In this document: piece after piece, positions 30,484 through 40,118 of the stretch
Numbering within the stretch: position 1 is the stretch's first letter
How the letters are laid out: every line of letters starts with the position of its first letter
Assembly: GCA_045613305.1 (NCBI GenBank)
Contig: JAZLAU010000005.1
Span: forward strand, 1-40,567
Direction of reading: 5' to 3'
Origin: SFTJ01 sp045613305
Lineage (GTDB): Bacteria; Bacteroidota; Bacteroidia; Bacteroidales; Muribaculaceae
DNA length: 40,567 nucleotides
The notes under the pieces: model-generated
Databases searched by the model: none
The model's input: only the letters and a program-made list of their open reading frames with translations
Told to the model about the DNA's origin: nothing
Position numbers and translations under genes: made by a program

Positions 30484-30793
30484 CTAATAAAGAAAAAATT
30501 CGATAATATTTTTGAAATATTTTTAACCTTTTTTTGAGGAAAAGGTGCTTGGCATTAGTTTGGGTGAAAAAAGTGTGTGGGTTTGTAAGGCGTTTTTCGG
30601 GGTGCTTGTGGTGGGTGTGTTTATGCGTTTGTTGGTTGGTGGTGATTTTGTGGATGGTGATTTTGCCGCTTTAATATTGGGGTGGCGGCCTTTGTGATAA
30701 TGTAAACGCTTGGCTGCTGCTCAAAGTTCGATGGCCCGTCATCTCTTAATGTTTGTCCCATCAAACTTCCAGATTTAATCGTCGCGCAGCACT
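30484..30793. other. Non-coding G/T-rich gap
   Basis: About 310 nt without a plausible gene. Between 30540 and 30690 the plus strand is strongly G+T-rich, with few C or A, then returns to normal composition. I see no tRNA, repeat array or good promoter here. It may be decayed coding sequence or an untranslated region of unknown use. Confidence 0.5.
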
Positions 30794-30836
30794 AAAAAAG
30801 GCGAAGAGAGCATGCAACTGTGTCACGCTCTCTTCG
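30794..30836 (-). terminator. Intrinsic terminator of the Cbp1-like gene
   Basis: Minus-strand CGAAGAGAGC (30836-30827) pairs with GCTCTCTTCG (30811-30802) around a 15-nt loop, then a T-run (30799-30794). Confidence 0.88.
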
Positions 30837-30889
30837 GTTAGTTATTGTTTTGTTTTCAAAAACATCGCTTTGACTTTCCTGCTGTGGGG

Positions 30890-31753
30890 TTAGTTAACTT
30901 GCACCACAAGGAAGTTGCTGAGTTCCCAGAATTTGTTTACGTTGTTGATTACAAGAGTTTTGGTTTCTCCGGTTTCAATAATAGAGTAAGAGTTGGCTGG
31001 GTGTTTGCTTAGCACTTTGGCCTTTTTGCTGTTGAGCGGAATTTCGGTAAGCGTGCGCTTGTCGGCCTTAGTGAAGTAAGATATTTCGTATTCAGATTCC
31101 ATTACTTTAGTCTTGCGAAGGAATCCGCTTTCGATAATCTTGTTTTCTTTAAGTTCCTTTTTAGAACCGATAACGTAGTAGCAAGTGTTAAGGGCGTTGG
31201 TTAGTCGCTCAGATTCATCTTGAGCGGCATTTTTCTCGATTGTTACCTGTGCATTTTGCGTAATAAGCGAGTCGACGTCGTCGTTAAGGTTTTCGATTTT
31301 GATGTTGGCGTCGGCCAATTGCTTTTGCAAATCTAAGATTGTTTCTTCTTGAAGGGCGATTTGAGTCTTTAGGTTTTCTAAAGTTTTTTGCATTTCGGCA
31401 GTGTAACTATTCGATTTGCTGAGTCGCGCTTCAAGAGTTGCAAGGCGTTGGCGACGGTCGGCCAGCGCTTGCTTCACCAAGGCTATGTCGCCAATTATTG
31501 ATTGCTTTTGGCTTGTGGTTTCGGCAGTTAAGTTTGTGGTGTTGAGAAAGTTTTCTACTTGCTTTATTTGGTTCATGCTTTCGCTGATTTCAGAAAACAG
31601 TGCTATTAGGCTGTCTTTTTCAGCAATGGCAGTGCGTAGCGAATCGGCTCTTTCTACGTTAATGTCCGACTGTTCGGTTTCAGGTTTTTCGCTGGTGCAT
31701 GCTCCTATGGCGAGCGTAGCGAGAAATAATAGATATAGTGCAAATTTTTTCAT
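30890..31753 (-). CDS. Cbp1-family coiled-coil lipoprotein (putative collagen-binding adhesin)
   Basis: 287 aa from the preferred start MKKFALYLLF (an upstream in-frame ATG at 31771 adds six residues). A lipobox AIGAC gives a lipidated Cys. Residues about 30-185 form a long coiled coil (LKTQIALQEETILDLQKQL). The C-terminal block CYYVIGSKKELKENKII, YFTKADKRTLTEIPLNSKKA and ANSYSI...FWELSNFLVVQV matches, from memory, the Bacteroides fragilis Cbp1 family described as collagen-binding. DSL motifs could be Bacteroidetes O-glycosylation sites. Binding is inferred from family only. Confidence 0.85.
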   Translation of the reverse strand: MKKFALYLLFLATLAIGACTSEKPETEQSDINVERADSLRTAIAEKDSLIALFSEISESMNQIKQVENFLNTTNLTAETTSQKQSIIGDIALVKQALADRRQRLATLEARLSKSNSYTAEMQKTLENLKTQIALQEETILDLQKQLADANIKIENLNDDVDSLITQNAQVTIEKNAAQDESERLTNALNTCYYVIGSKKELKENKIIESGFLRKTKVMESEYEISYFTKADKRTLTEIPLNSKKAKVLSKHPANSYSIIETGETKTLVINNVNKFWELSNFLVVQVN

Positions 31754-31800
31754 GTTTGTAGTGTGACGCATTAAAATGATTAATATTTGAACTATTGTGA

Positions 31801-32556
31801 TTATTCTTCTTCAGAATCGTCGTCTTGACGTTTGTATTTGTTTTTAAATTTGGCGTATTTGTCTACTTTCACGTTGGCTTCAGGCTCTTTGCCTTGCACA
31901 ACAATCACAATTTCGCCGCGTGGCGCAGTGGCAGTGAAGTATTCAACAAGTTGCTGCAAAGTTCCGTTGTGGGTTGAATTGTGCAATTTTGAAATTTCAC
32001 GGCTCACAGATGCTTCACGGTCGGCGCCAAATGCTTCGGCCAGTTGCTGAAGAGTTTTGAGTAGTCGCACCGGCGATTCGTAGAAAATCATGGTGCGCTC
32101 TTCGTTGGCTAACGCTGCAAGTTTAGTGGCGCGTCCCTTTTTTTGAGGCAGGAATCCTTCGAAGCAAAATCTTTCGCAAGGTAGGCCAGAGTTGACCAAA
32201 GCCGGCACGAAGGCTGTGGGTCCGGGAAGGGTTTCCACTTCAATTTGGTTTCTGCGGCATTCTCTGACGAGCAAAAATCCGGGGTCGGAAATTGCTGGAG
32301 TGCCGGCGTCAGACACCAATGCGAGGTTTTTGCCTGATTGAAGTTGGGCAATCACAGCGGGCAGCGAGTCGTGTTCGTTAAACTTGTGGTGGCTGTGCAT
32401 AGGGGTTGCAATGCCGAAATGCTTCATGAGCACACCGCTTGTGCGAGTGTCCTCGGCGAGCACAGCGTCAACGCTTTTCAGCACATTCACAGCACGCACG
32501 CTCATGTCTTCAAGGTTGCCAACAGGGGTGGGTACGATATATAGTTTGCCTGCCAT
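31801..32556 (-). CDS. rsmI: 16S rRNA (cytidine-1402-2'-O)-methyltransferase
   Basis: 251 aa. Tetrapyrrole-methylase fold with LYIVPTPVGNLEDMSVRAVN, VDAVLAEDTRTSGVLMKHF, LVSDAGTPAISDPGFLLVREC and LPGPTAFVPALVNSGLP. RsmI 2'-O-methylates C1402 of 16S rRNA with SAM. The tail is charged (YKRQDDDSEEE). It shares one base with the upstream acidic-protein stop (32556), so the two are coupled. Confidence 0.96.
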   Translation of the reverse strand: MAGKLYIVPTPVGNLEDMSVRAVNVLKSVDAVLAEDTRTSGVLMKHFGIATPMHSHHKFNEHDSLPAVIAQLQSGKNLALVSDAGTPAISDPGFLLVRECRRNQIEVETLPGPTAFVPALVNSGLPCERFCFEGFLPQKKGRATKLAALANEERTMIFYESPVRLLKTLQQLAEAFGADREASVSREISKLHNSTHNGTLQQLVEYFTATAPRGEIVIVVQGKEPEANVKVDKYAKFKNKYKRQDDDSEEE

Positions 32557-33431
32557 TACACTTGACGTCGTTTGTTCCAGAAATGATTTTTAATGATAAT
32601 CATAAAGTCGGCCACTTCGGGCGAGTCGTAATCCCAATCGAGATTGTTGTAGAAGAAATCTTCTGCTTCGTCAAATGAACCCATAGTGTCGATGAGGCTT
32701 AGCGTTTCGTTCATTACCACGTCGCTGTTGCTAAACAATTCGCGGCGGAAACGGAAACGGTCGTTGAGCGAGAAAGCGTGGCGAAGGTCTTTGGTCATTG
32801 AGCGTTGCAATGCTTCGTCGAGTTTTAGGTTTGAGTCGCCATTGTCGTCGTCGGTGGTAGTTGCCGAATCATCTTGAGCGATTTCTTCTTCTTTAACGTC
32901 GCTGTCGGTGGCAGATTTGTCGGTTTTATCGGCGTTTTCTTGCAATTGCTCTTCTTCGGTCTGAGCGCTGAAGTTGTCGGTTGCAGGAACTTCATCAACT
33001 GGAGAATAGTCGGATTCATCGAAAATTTCGGCTTCTACAGGTTGCTGCTCGTCGTATACAATGTGCGTGGTTTCAACGAAGTCATCGTCGTCGGCTGTTT
33101 CTTGCTGTTCGGCTTCGGCGGTTTGAGCGTCGGTTTGCTCAAATTCTTCGGAAAAATCGTTGTTTTCTGTATCTTCGTCCACGAATTCAACGGTAATATC
33201 GTCGTCGGGTTCGTCGTCGGGCAGATTTTCGATTGCATGGCTATTGCTGTCGGTGTCGGCAGCGCCTTCGCAAGGCTGGCATTGAGGGCAGAATTTGCCG
33301 ATTTCAACGCATTTTTCGGTAATTAAATCAAAAACCATCTTTGGGGTTTCTTCACCGCGCTTTTGTGCAGTAAGAATCAATCCCTCTAATTCTAATACCT
33401 GTTTGAGCAGTTTTTCGAGTGACATGTCCAT
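32556..33431 (-). CDS. Acidic conserved Bacteroidales protein (291 aa)
   Basis: Three parts: an N-terminal helical region (SLEKLLKQVLELEGLILTAQ, with a CPQC motif near 50), a very acidic low-complexity linker (about 65-200, Asp/Glu/Thr/Ala) and a C-terminal conserved domain (about 205-291) with DLRHAFSLNDRFRFRRELFS and SFDEAEDFFYNNLDWDYDSPEV. I recall that C-terminal domain as common in Bacteroidales but of unknown role. The start may be at residue 3 (MSLEKLL). Co-transcription with rsmI hints at a ribosome-related or stress role, which is inference. Confidence 0.85.
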   Translation of the reverse strand: MDMSLEKLLKQVLELEGLILTAQKRGEETPKMVFDLITEKCVEIGKFCPQCQPCEGAADTDSNSHAIENLPDDEPDDDITVEFVDEDTENNDFSEEFEQTDAQTAEAEQQETADDDDFVETTHIVYDEQQPVEAEIFDESDYSPVDEVPATDNFSAQTEEEQLQENADKTDKSATDSDVKEEEIAQDDSATTTDDDNGDSNLKLDEALQRSMTKDLRHAFSLNDRFRFRRELFSNSDVVMNETLSLIDTMGSFDEAEDFFYNNLDWDYDSPEVADFMIIIKNHFWNKRRQV

Positions 33432-33484
33432 GATTATTATTGATTTTGGAGTGTTTTGATTAAAGCCTAAGGGCTATCAAAATG

Positions 33485-33492
33485 CAAACCTA
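33485..33492 (-). promoter_or_regulatory. Promoter -7 element of the acidic protein/rsmI operon
   Basis: Minus-strand TAGGTTTG matches TAnnTTTG, 53 nt before the ATG at 33431. The -33 region is unclear. Confidence 0.45.
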
Positions 33493-33555
33493 TTAAAAAC
33501 TCTTATAAAAATAGCAATCTTTAGAGACTTTTTATTGTGTGTACAACTCTTTTTA

Positions 33556-33585
33556 ACAAAAAGCCATCGCCTCACGATGAGTGCC
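33556..33585 (-). terminator. Possible terminator of dacB
   Basis: Minus-strand CATCG and CGATG flank TGAGG, with the distal arm followed by GCTTTTTG, just past the dacB stop. The stem is short. Confidence 0.4.
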
Positions 33586-33587
33586 TA

Positions 33588-35039
33588 TTATTGTTCGACT
33601 GGAGTTTCGGTGCTGTTTAGCCCGGCGAAAAGATTGAGCAGCAGCACTTCGATTTCGTCCTTAAGGTGGGCTCTCGCACCTTGCCAGTTATTGACCAAGC
33701 AAGCCCAAGTGTATTTAGGATTATCGGCAGGGAAATATCCCACATAGCATTGCACATCGCTCATGCTGCCCGATTTAGACGCTATTTTGCCCTTCATTGC
33801 CGAATCCTTAATTTTTTTGCCTATATGGGCGTTTACGCCGAGTTTAGTCATCAGCGAAGGGAATTTGGCATTTATTAGTGTGCTGTCGGCATTAACTTGT
33901 CGGAGCATTTGAGTGAAGAAACGAGCCGAAGCGCGTCCGTTACGAGCCAGGCCGCTGCCGTCGCGTTGGAAAAGAGGAGTGGTGTCGATGCCCTTGCTTT
34001 TCCATAGAGCGTGCACTTCATCGATGCCGTTGTTGGCAGTGGCTTCTTTGCCTGCACCAACGGCAATGGCACGAAGAACGGCTTCGGTAAACATGTTGTC
34101 GCTACGGTCGAGAAGCGAAATCACGATATCTTGAAGTGAAGGCGATTGGTAGTCAACAAGCAATAGAGTGTCAGCAAGTTGGCTCTTTTTGAAAGTCTTG
34201 TTTTTGAGTTCTATGTTGTTTTTGCTCAATACGGTTGTAATGCTGTCGCAAAGCAATTGGGCAGGGTTAGGGTTGACAAAGTCGCTTGAATAACGCTTTT
34301 TGTTGCGTGCTACTGTGCCATAGATGGTGATGTTGGGTTTTGGCCCGATGTTAAGCAGACGGTGCATGTCTTGTGTTTTTTCGTGTATGGTGGCGTGGCA
34401 CACGATTTCGAGGTTTTGCACATTAGGTTTTAGGACGAAATCGGTGGGAACATCGCCAGAGCGGTCGAAACTTACGTTCACAAGGTTGTCGCTATAGTTA
34501 ATGGCATGAACACCAGGACCGTAGTTGTAGGCCAAGTCTTCAACCATCCAGCGTTCGCTGAATGTTTCGAATGGGTAGGCCGATTCGTCAAACAAAATCT
34601 TGCCTTCTATTTCTTGAATGCCTTTTTCGCGAAGGGCGTTTTTAACAACGTCCACAATGTTTGGCATGTCCTTGAAGTAGCGAGAACCAAGAGTTGGGTC
34701 GCCATGGCCAACCACTACCACATTGCCAAGCAGTTTGTTGCCCTTTATTTTGCCTACTGCCATAACCTCAGTGTGGAATTTGAAGTCTTTACCAAGCAGT
34801 TCGAGCGCCGATGCCGAAGTTACGGTTTTCATTGTGGATGCAGTGATTACTGCGAGGTCTTCGGTGTTTGCTGCTACAACTTCGCCAGTGTTAACATCCA
34901 TCACGCAGATGCCCACTGAAGCATTCTTTAGGAAATCTTGATTAACGAAATTATTGACTGCGTTTTGAAAATCGTTGGCCATAGCCGCAAATGCAGAGCA
35001 TAGGGCCAATGTGAAAGTGAGTGCTGTCTTTTTAATCAT
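33588..35039 (-). CDS. dacB: D-alanyl-D-alanine carboxypeptidase, PBP4 type
   Basis: 483 aa with signal peptide (TALTFTLALCSAFAAMA). Class C penicillin-binding protein motifs: Ser68-x-x-Lys71 (STMK), Ser313-Asp314-Asn315 (SDN) and Lys422-Ser-Gly (KSG). The extra domain between the first and second motifs (about 90-290) is the usual PBP4 insertion. It acts in the periplasm to trim or cut peptidoglycan cross-links. Length is normal for the family. The gene stands alone. Confidence 0.95.
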   Translation of the reverse strand: MIKKTALTFTLALCSAFAAMANDFQNAVNNFVNQDFLKNASVGICVMDVNTGEVVAANTEDLAVITASTMKTVTSASALELLGKDFKFHTEVMAVGKIKGNKLLGNVVVVGHGDPTLGSRYFKDMPNIVDVVKNALREKGIQEIEGKILFDESAYPFETFSERWMVEDLAYNYGPGVHAINYSDNLVNVSFDRSGDVPTDFVLKPNVQNLEIVCHATIHEKTQDMHRLLNIGPKPNITIYGTVARNKKRYSSDFVNPNPAQLLCDSITTVLSKNNIELKNKTFKKSQLADTLLLVDYQSPSLQDIVISLLDRSDNMFTEAVLRAIAVGAGKEATANNGIDEVHALWKSKGIDTTPLFQRDGSGLARNGRASARFFTQMLRQVNADSTLINAKFPSLMTKLGVNAHIGKKIKDSAMKGKIASKSGSMSDVQCYVGYFPADNPKYTWACLVNNWQGARAHLKDEIEVLLLNLFAGLNSTETPVEQ

Positions 35040-35327
35040 TGTTTTTCGGTTAGTGTTATGTTTCAGATGGTAAAATTAGTGAATTTTATTTGAAAGGTCA
35101 ATAGCGAGGAGTTTTAATTTGAATGCATGGCTGTAACTATAAAAAGGGCCGAGCGGCATAGTGTGCTGATGAAATGACATTAAAAATGAGAGTATTAAGG
35201 TGCTAAATGTTGTAAAATTGAAATTTTAAGGTTAATTTTACACATTATTGATTACAGATAATGACCGATAATAAACTGATTTGAGTGGCCTCAGGGAGAA
35301 TTGAAGGCAGAAAAAGATACCATATAG

Positions 35328-35744
35328 ATGCAAATACGTCAAACAGAATTTACGTTAAAGGCACGCTCGCGTGGCTGTCATTTGGTGACTGGCGAGGTGC
35401 AGGGCAATTTGGGCAAATTGCCTGAAGTTGGCATTGTTCATCTGTTTATGAAGCACACCTCGGCGGCATTGACAATCAATGAAAATGCAGACCCTGATGT
35501 GCGCACCGATATGGCTGCTATGTATGATAGGCTTGTGAAAGACGGCGAGCCCTATTTTGAACACACAATGGAAGGCCTCGACGACATGTCGGCACATGCA
35601 AAGAGCACTCTAACAGGTGTTTCGCTTACGATACCAATCACTGGAGGCAGGTTGAATATGGGCACATGGCAGGGCATTTATCTGTGCGAATTTAGGGATT
35701 ACGGCGGGCCGCGAAAGGTGGTGGCTACCATAATCGGAGAATGA
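35328..35744 (+). CDS. YjbQ-family protein (UPF0047)
   Basis: 138 aa with the family's landmarks: FMKHTSAALTINENADPDVR, GEPYFEHTMEGLDDMSAHAKSTL (His-rich active site) and WQGIYLCEFRDYGGPRKVVATI. Family members have been reported to have weak thiamine-phosphate synthase activity; the physiological role is not settled. The next gene begins within a few tens of bases, so the histidine kinases may be on the same transcript. The upstream 288-nt gap has no convincing promoter. Confidence 0.92.
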   Translation: MQIRQTEFTLKARSRGCHLVTGEVQGNLGKLPEVGIVHLFMKHTSAALTINENADPDVRTDMAAMYDRLVKDGEPYFEHTMEGLDDMSAHAKSTLTGVSLTIPITGGRLNMGTWQGIYLCEFRDYGGPRKVVATIIGE

Positions 35745-35780
35745 TGTTTGAAACGAAGAAATGATTTTGACTATATAATT

Positions 35781-37883
35781 GTGAATAAACTAATCAGAAT
35801 ATTAGCGTTAGCATTGATGATGATGGTGTCGGCTGTTGGTAATGCCGAAACCATGATGCTCACGCCCGATGAAATCAAGTCGATGCAGAAGGCTAAAATA
35901 GAGCCTAAAGCCCGCGAACTGCGAAAGAAATTGGAGAAGACCACCGAGCCCAGTGAACGCTATCGCATTTGTGACGAAATTTCAAACCTTTATTTGAATC
36001 AAAAAGAAGAACGTCCGTACATTGAAGAGAAATTGGCAATGGCGGTCAAGATGCAAGACAAGGAGGCTATAGAATTGGCCCAGTTGGACATGATTCGTAA
36101 CCTGTATGAATATGACGAGTTGGAACAATTGCCCGAGTGGGTTGAGAAGGTGAAAGTTTCAACTAAAGAAAAAGGCAAGAATTGGATGCTTGCCAAATAT
36201 TACGAAATAGAAACAATGTTTTGGAACGGTGAAATGCGAGATGCATGGAATGAGTTGCAAAACTTGAACCGAGCCGTAGAGGACGAGGGCAATGAACTGT
36301 CGAAGGCAGTGCTCAACGTAATTATAGCCGACATATATTCATATATCGGACAGGATGATAAGGCATACGACATGATAAAGGAGTTTCTGCCTGTATTGTC
36401 GCAGCAGAAAGAGGGCCGCTATTTGAGCATGGGCTATGTGTGTGCCATCGAAACATCGTTTTTCACTAATCACCATGAAGAGGCCTTAGCCTTGGCGCAA
36501 AAGTGGAATCAGCAGATTGAGAGCGGCGGTTATGAGAACGATGAACTATTTGGCGAGATGCAGTGGATAATCGGTTTGGAAAACCTCATATATCACGTTT
36601 ATTCGGGCAATGTGGATAAACTTGAAGGCTTGATAAACAGCATGTGGGAGGGCTCTTATGTTCCTTCGTCGTGGTCGATGAATCAGTTTATCTTGATGCG
36701 AGCCATGAGTAACCGTTTTGTGGGCAACATAGCGGGCGTGGAGCAGGACATCAATTATTTGCTTGACCAAAAGACGCGATTCCGTTCGCAATACTTTAGT
36801 GTGCTTGGAGCGGCTTATTGGGATAAGGCCATGTACACAAAATCGGCCGATGCTTTCCGTAGTGCAAACGATTCGTTCATAGAATATATGCGAGCCAATA
36901 TGCTTCGTGAGGTGGAGCAATATGGTGAATTGTCGCGCCAGTTTAGCGAAGAGGCCGAAATGGATGATATGCGCTTGAGCGATGCGCGAAAGTTGCAGAA
37001 TGGCATTATGATAAGTTTAGGCTTTGCGGCACTGGCCATCATAGTGCTTATAGGGATTTTGTATCATAATCTAAAGAAGGCGAGAAAGTTAAAGCAGATG
37101 ACTGCCGAAATCGATGCCAACAGTAAGCGAGTGGCAGCGTTGAACGCTAACCTTATGGAGGCAATCGAAGACGAGGAAAAAAGTTATAAAAAGAAGAACG
37201 AATTCATTGCCAACATCAGTCACGAAATCCGCACTCCGCTCAATGCCATAGTGGGATTTAGCGAAATTTTGGCAAATAACTATAGCAAAGATGATGAGAG
37301 CAGCGAATATACGGCGATAATACGCTCAAATAGCGACCTTATGCTCGACCTTGTGGACCAGATTATAGATAACGACCTTAGCAAGGGTGGTTCGTATTTG
37401 CATCTTGAAGATGTGAATGTGGTGAATGTGGCGCATAATGGCTTGTATTCGTTGAGCGCTATAGTGAAAGACGGTGTGAAATTGGAAATGAAGTGCGAGC
37501 ATGAAGCAATAACAATATGCACCGACCGCTATCGCTTGCAGCAGCTGTTGACCAACCTGCTTGGTAATGCAGCGGCATTCACAGAGAAGGGCAAGATAAC
37601 CCTTGAGGTGGAAAAGGACGATGAATATGTTACGTTCAACGTGATTGACACGGGCTGCGGCATACCAAAGGGCCAGGAAAAGGCAATCTTTGGCCGATTT
37701 ACCAAGGGTAGCGAAAATAGCAAGGGCTCGGGCTTGGGCCTATATATTTGCAGTTCGATATGTACTCAAATGCACGGCAAATTATATGTAGATACAACCT
37801 ATAACGACGGTGCCAAGTTTGTGTTTAAGCATCCTGTGGACCTGCGTGATGAACTTGAATCAAAGAAAGGAGGTGCATCATGA
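35781..37883 (+). CDS. TPR-like sensor histidine kinase 1
   Basis: I chose GTG 35781 because it gives a clean signal peptide (MNKLIRILALALMMMVSAVG). An in-frame TTG at 35748 adds 11 residues. The periplasmic N-terminal region (about 20-400) is all-helical with TPR-like pairs. One membrane helix lies near 408-428, then a linker, HisKA with His481 in NISHEIRTPLNAIVGFSE, and an HATPase domain ending with the GSGLGLYICSSICTQ region. No receiver or DNA-binding domain is present, so it must signal to a response regulator elsewhere. It overlaps kinase 2 by 4 nt. Confidence 0.9.
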   Translation: MNKLIRILALALMMMVSAVGNAETMMLTPDEIKSMQKAKIEPKARELRKKLEKTTEPSERYRICDEISNLYLNQKEERPYIEEKLAMAVKMQDKEAIELAQLDMIRNLYEYDELEQLPEWVEKVKVSTKEKGKNWMLAKYYEIETMFWNGEMRDAWNELQNLNRAVEDEGNELSKAVLNVIIADIYSYIGQDDKAYDMIKEFLPVLSQQKEGRYLSMGYVCAIETSFFTNHHEEALALAQKWNQQIESGGYENDELFGEMQWIIGLENLIYHVYSGNVDKLEGLINSMWEGSYVPSSWSMNQFILMRAMSNRFVGNIAGVEQDINYLLDQKTRFRSQYFSVLGAAYWDKAMYTKSADAFRSANDSFIEYMRANMLREVEQYGELSRQFSEEAEMDDMRLSDARKLQNGIMISLGFAALAIIVLIGILYHNLKKARKLKQMTAEIDANSKRVAALNANLMEAIEDEEKSYKKKNEFIANISHEIRTPLNAIVGFSEILANNYSKDDESSEYTAIIRSNSDLMLDLVDQIIDNDLSKGGSYLHLEDVNVVNVAHNGLYSLSAIVKDGVKLEMKCEHEAITICTDRYRLQQLLTNLLGNAAAFTEKGKITLEVEKDDEYVTFNVIDTGCGIPKGQEKAIFGRFTKGSENSKGSGLGLYICSSICTQMHGKLYVDTTYNDGAKFVFKHPVDLRDELESKKGGAS

Positions 37884-39952
37884 TTAAGTGGATGAGAAAA
37901 CATATGGTGCGAGCATTGGTAGTTGTGGCGATGTTGGCTGTGTCGGTGGGCACAGTGATGCGCGCTGAGGAGGAACCCGAAGTGGTGAAGTCGCTTTTGC
38001 AACAACTTGAAACGGCCACCAGCCCAGAGGTGAAGATGTCGTTGCTTGAGCATTTGTCGGATGCCTACTTTGGCCAGCCAGAAGAACGCTACTATTTGCA
38101 ACAATTGTATGAGCACTCTAACGGCAGCAGCGACTACCATAATGAGTTTAAAGCGGTGGCGATTTCGCACCTTTGCCGTTATTACTATAATATTGACGAC
38201 ATCGACAGTTTGATGATTTGGTCGGAAAAGGTTGATGAACTGAGGTTAGAGCCAAACATCTATGCTCGCTATTTCGACATTAAGTATTTCCATTGTATGG
38301 GGTATTTGGAACGTGATAACACCGAAAAGGCGCTCGGCTTGGCGTTGGAATTGCAGAAGAGTGCGCAGCATCTTGGAAGTGTTGACGGTGAAATAACGTG
38401 TTATGAATTGCTTGGCGACGTGTATATGAAAACACAGGTTTATGACCGAGCCATCGACGCCTATTCAACCAGTTTCCAAATTTTGAAAAAGCAAGATAAG
38501 CGTGTCACATATCAGTTCCAACTTCTTACACAGATTCTTGAATGTTGTCACGAACGAAGAGATTACGACACCTTTGAGCATTATTTGAATGAGATGGGAG
38601 CCATATTCCGCCGAGGCGGCATAGGCAAAAATGCGGGTGCGCTCTATGACCGATGCTTGAAGTTGTATTATGCCTACGCTTTGCTCAATGGCGTTAAGCA
38701 CGACAACGACGAGCAAGCGCGCAAATACTATGAATTGCTAAATGGCTTTAAGCCAATCGACGACTGGTTTGTGGAGGACCGAGTGACACGAACATTCTCC
38801 GACTATTATGCAATGAACAAGAACTACGATAAGGCACTTGCGCAACTTAATAAACTCGATAGTTCGGAAATCGATACGAAGTATGGCTTGCTTTATTCAA
38901 AAGGTGTACTAAAGCAGAAATTGGGCCGCTATGACGAGGCCGCCTACGATTTCTATCAGGCGTTAGACACTTTGCACATGGAATATAACAAGTCGGTTTT
39001 GACCGAGTTCTATCAGTTCCAGGAAATATGTCACACGCAATATATGACGCGCGTACAGAAAGACTATCTTGCCGAAATGCAGCGTAAGCGCATTCTCTAC
39101 TCGCTTGTGGGGCTTACGGTGATGCTTGTCATGCTGGCACTCTTTGGCTATCATGTGCGCCGTACGCGAATGCTAAACGTGCGTTTGCAAAAATTGGAAA
39201 ACCGTTTGCGCAGAGACGAAACTGAATTGCTTCAGCGCCAAGAGGTGCTAAAGGATACCCTCGACCGACACATGAACAACAGTCGCTTGAAGACAATGTT
39301 CTTGTCGAACATGAGCCACGAAATACGCACTCCGCTCAATGCTATAGTGGGATTTAGCGGGCTGTTGGTTCAGAATGCCGACGACGATGATGTGCAGCTT
39401 GAGTATGCTAAGATTATTGAAAGCAACTCGGCATCGCTGATGGCGCTCATCAACAACATTCTCGACTTGGGTCGCCTTGACTCTAACCGTGTGTCGTTTA
39501 ACTGGCAAAAGAGCGACTTGATGAGTATAATTACCACATCGCTCGACCGTTATCATCTGAACGATGGCGGTGTGGAAGCAATAATTGACTCGCCTTCTGA
39601 ATACATTGAAATTGTGACCGACCAGTTGCGCTTGTCGAAGGTGTTTGATAACATCTATTCTAATGCCTTTAAGTTTACAAAGAAGGGCTATGTGAAGACT
39701 ATTGTAAAACTCTTTGACCGAACCATCAGCATAAGGGTTGAAGACACAGGTATAGGTGTTCCTGCCGAAAAGGTGCATTTGGTGTTCGAGCGATTTGAAA
39801 AAATCGATACTTTCTCGCCGGGCTCTGGTTTGGGTATGCCTATATGCAAGGAATTGATTAACCGAATGGGCGGCTCAATTGCAATTGACGAACAGTACAC
39901 TAATGGCTTTGCGTTGGAAATAGTGTTGCCATACATCAAGTCAGAAATCTAA
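37880..39952 (+). CDS. TPR-like sensor histidine kinase 2
   Basis: 690 aa with the same layout: N-terminal signal/anchor (VRALVVVAMLAVSVGTVMRA), helical TPR-like periplasmic region, membrane helix (about 410-430, LVGLTVMLVMLALFGYHV), coiled linker, HisKA with His480 in NMSHEIRTPLNAIVGFS and HATPase with VEDTGIGVP and GSGLGMPICKELINRMGGS. It looks like a diverged duplicate of kinase 1. The stop of kinase 1 overlaps this start (ATGA), and a GGAGG lies 7 nt upstream, rare in Bacteroidetes. No regulator gene follows. Confidence 0.92.
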   Translation: MIKWMRKHMVRALVVVAMLAVSVGTVMRAEEEPEVVKSLLQQLETATSPEVKMSLLEHLSDAYFGQPEERYYLQQLYEHSNGSSDYHNEFKAVAISHLCRYYYNIDDIDSLMIWSEKVDELRLEPNIYARYFDIKYFHCMGYLERDNTEKALGLALELQKSAQHLGSVDGEITCYELLGDVYMKTQVYDRAIDAYSTSFQILKKQDKRVTYQFQLLTQILECCHERRDYDTFEHYLNEMGAIFRRGGIGKNAGALYDRCLKLYYAYALLNGVKHDNDEQARKYYELLNGFKPIDDWFVEDRVTRTFSDYYAMNKNYDKALAQLNKLDSSEIDTKYGLLYSKGVLKQKLGRYDEAAYDFYQALDTLHMEYNKSVLTEFYQFQEICHTQYMTRVQKDYLAEMQRKRILYSLVGLTVMLVMLALFGYHVRRTRMLNVRLQKLENRLRRDETELLQRQEVLKDTLDRHMNNSRLKTMFLSNMSHEIRTPLNAIVGFSGLLVQNADDDDVQLEYAKIIESNSASLMALINNILDLGRLDSNRVSFNWQKSDLMSIITTSLDRYHLNDGGVEAIIDSPSEYIEIVTDQLRLSKVFDNIYSNAFKFTKKGYVKTIVKLFDRTISIRVEDTGIGVPAEKVHLVFERFEKIDTFSPGSGLGMPICKELINRMGGSIAIDEQYTNGFALEIVLPYIKSEI

Positions 39953-40118
39953 CAGCGACATTGTTTTGTGATTTTTCATACGGAATAAGTGGGATGCCAA
40001 ATCTTTAACCGTGCTAGGTAGGTGGTTGGTGGCTGTGTGTTGATTGTGGCACGCATAATGCCCTTGTTCGCAACAGGTCTTGCTATCTTCCTTCTTATGG
40101 TAAATAGCGCTGAATAGA

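Noticed and set aside
35748..35780. TTG start at 35748 for histidine kinase 1
   Set aside because: GTG 35781 gives a typical signal peptide without the charged 11-residue extension; the upstream choice remains possible.
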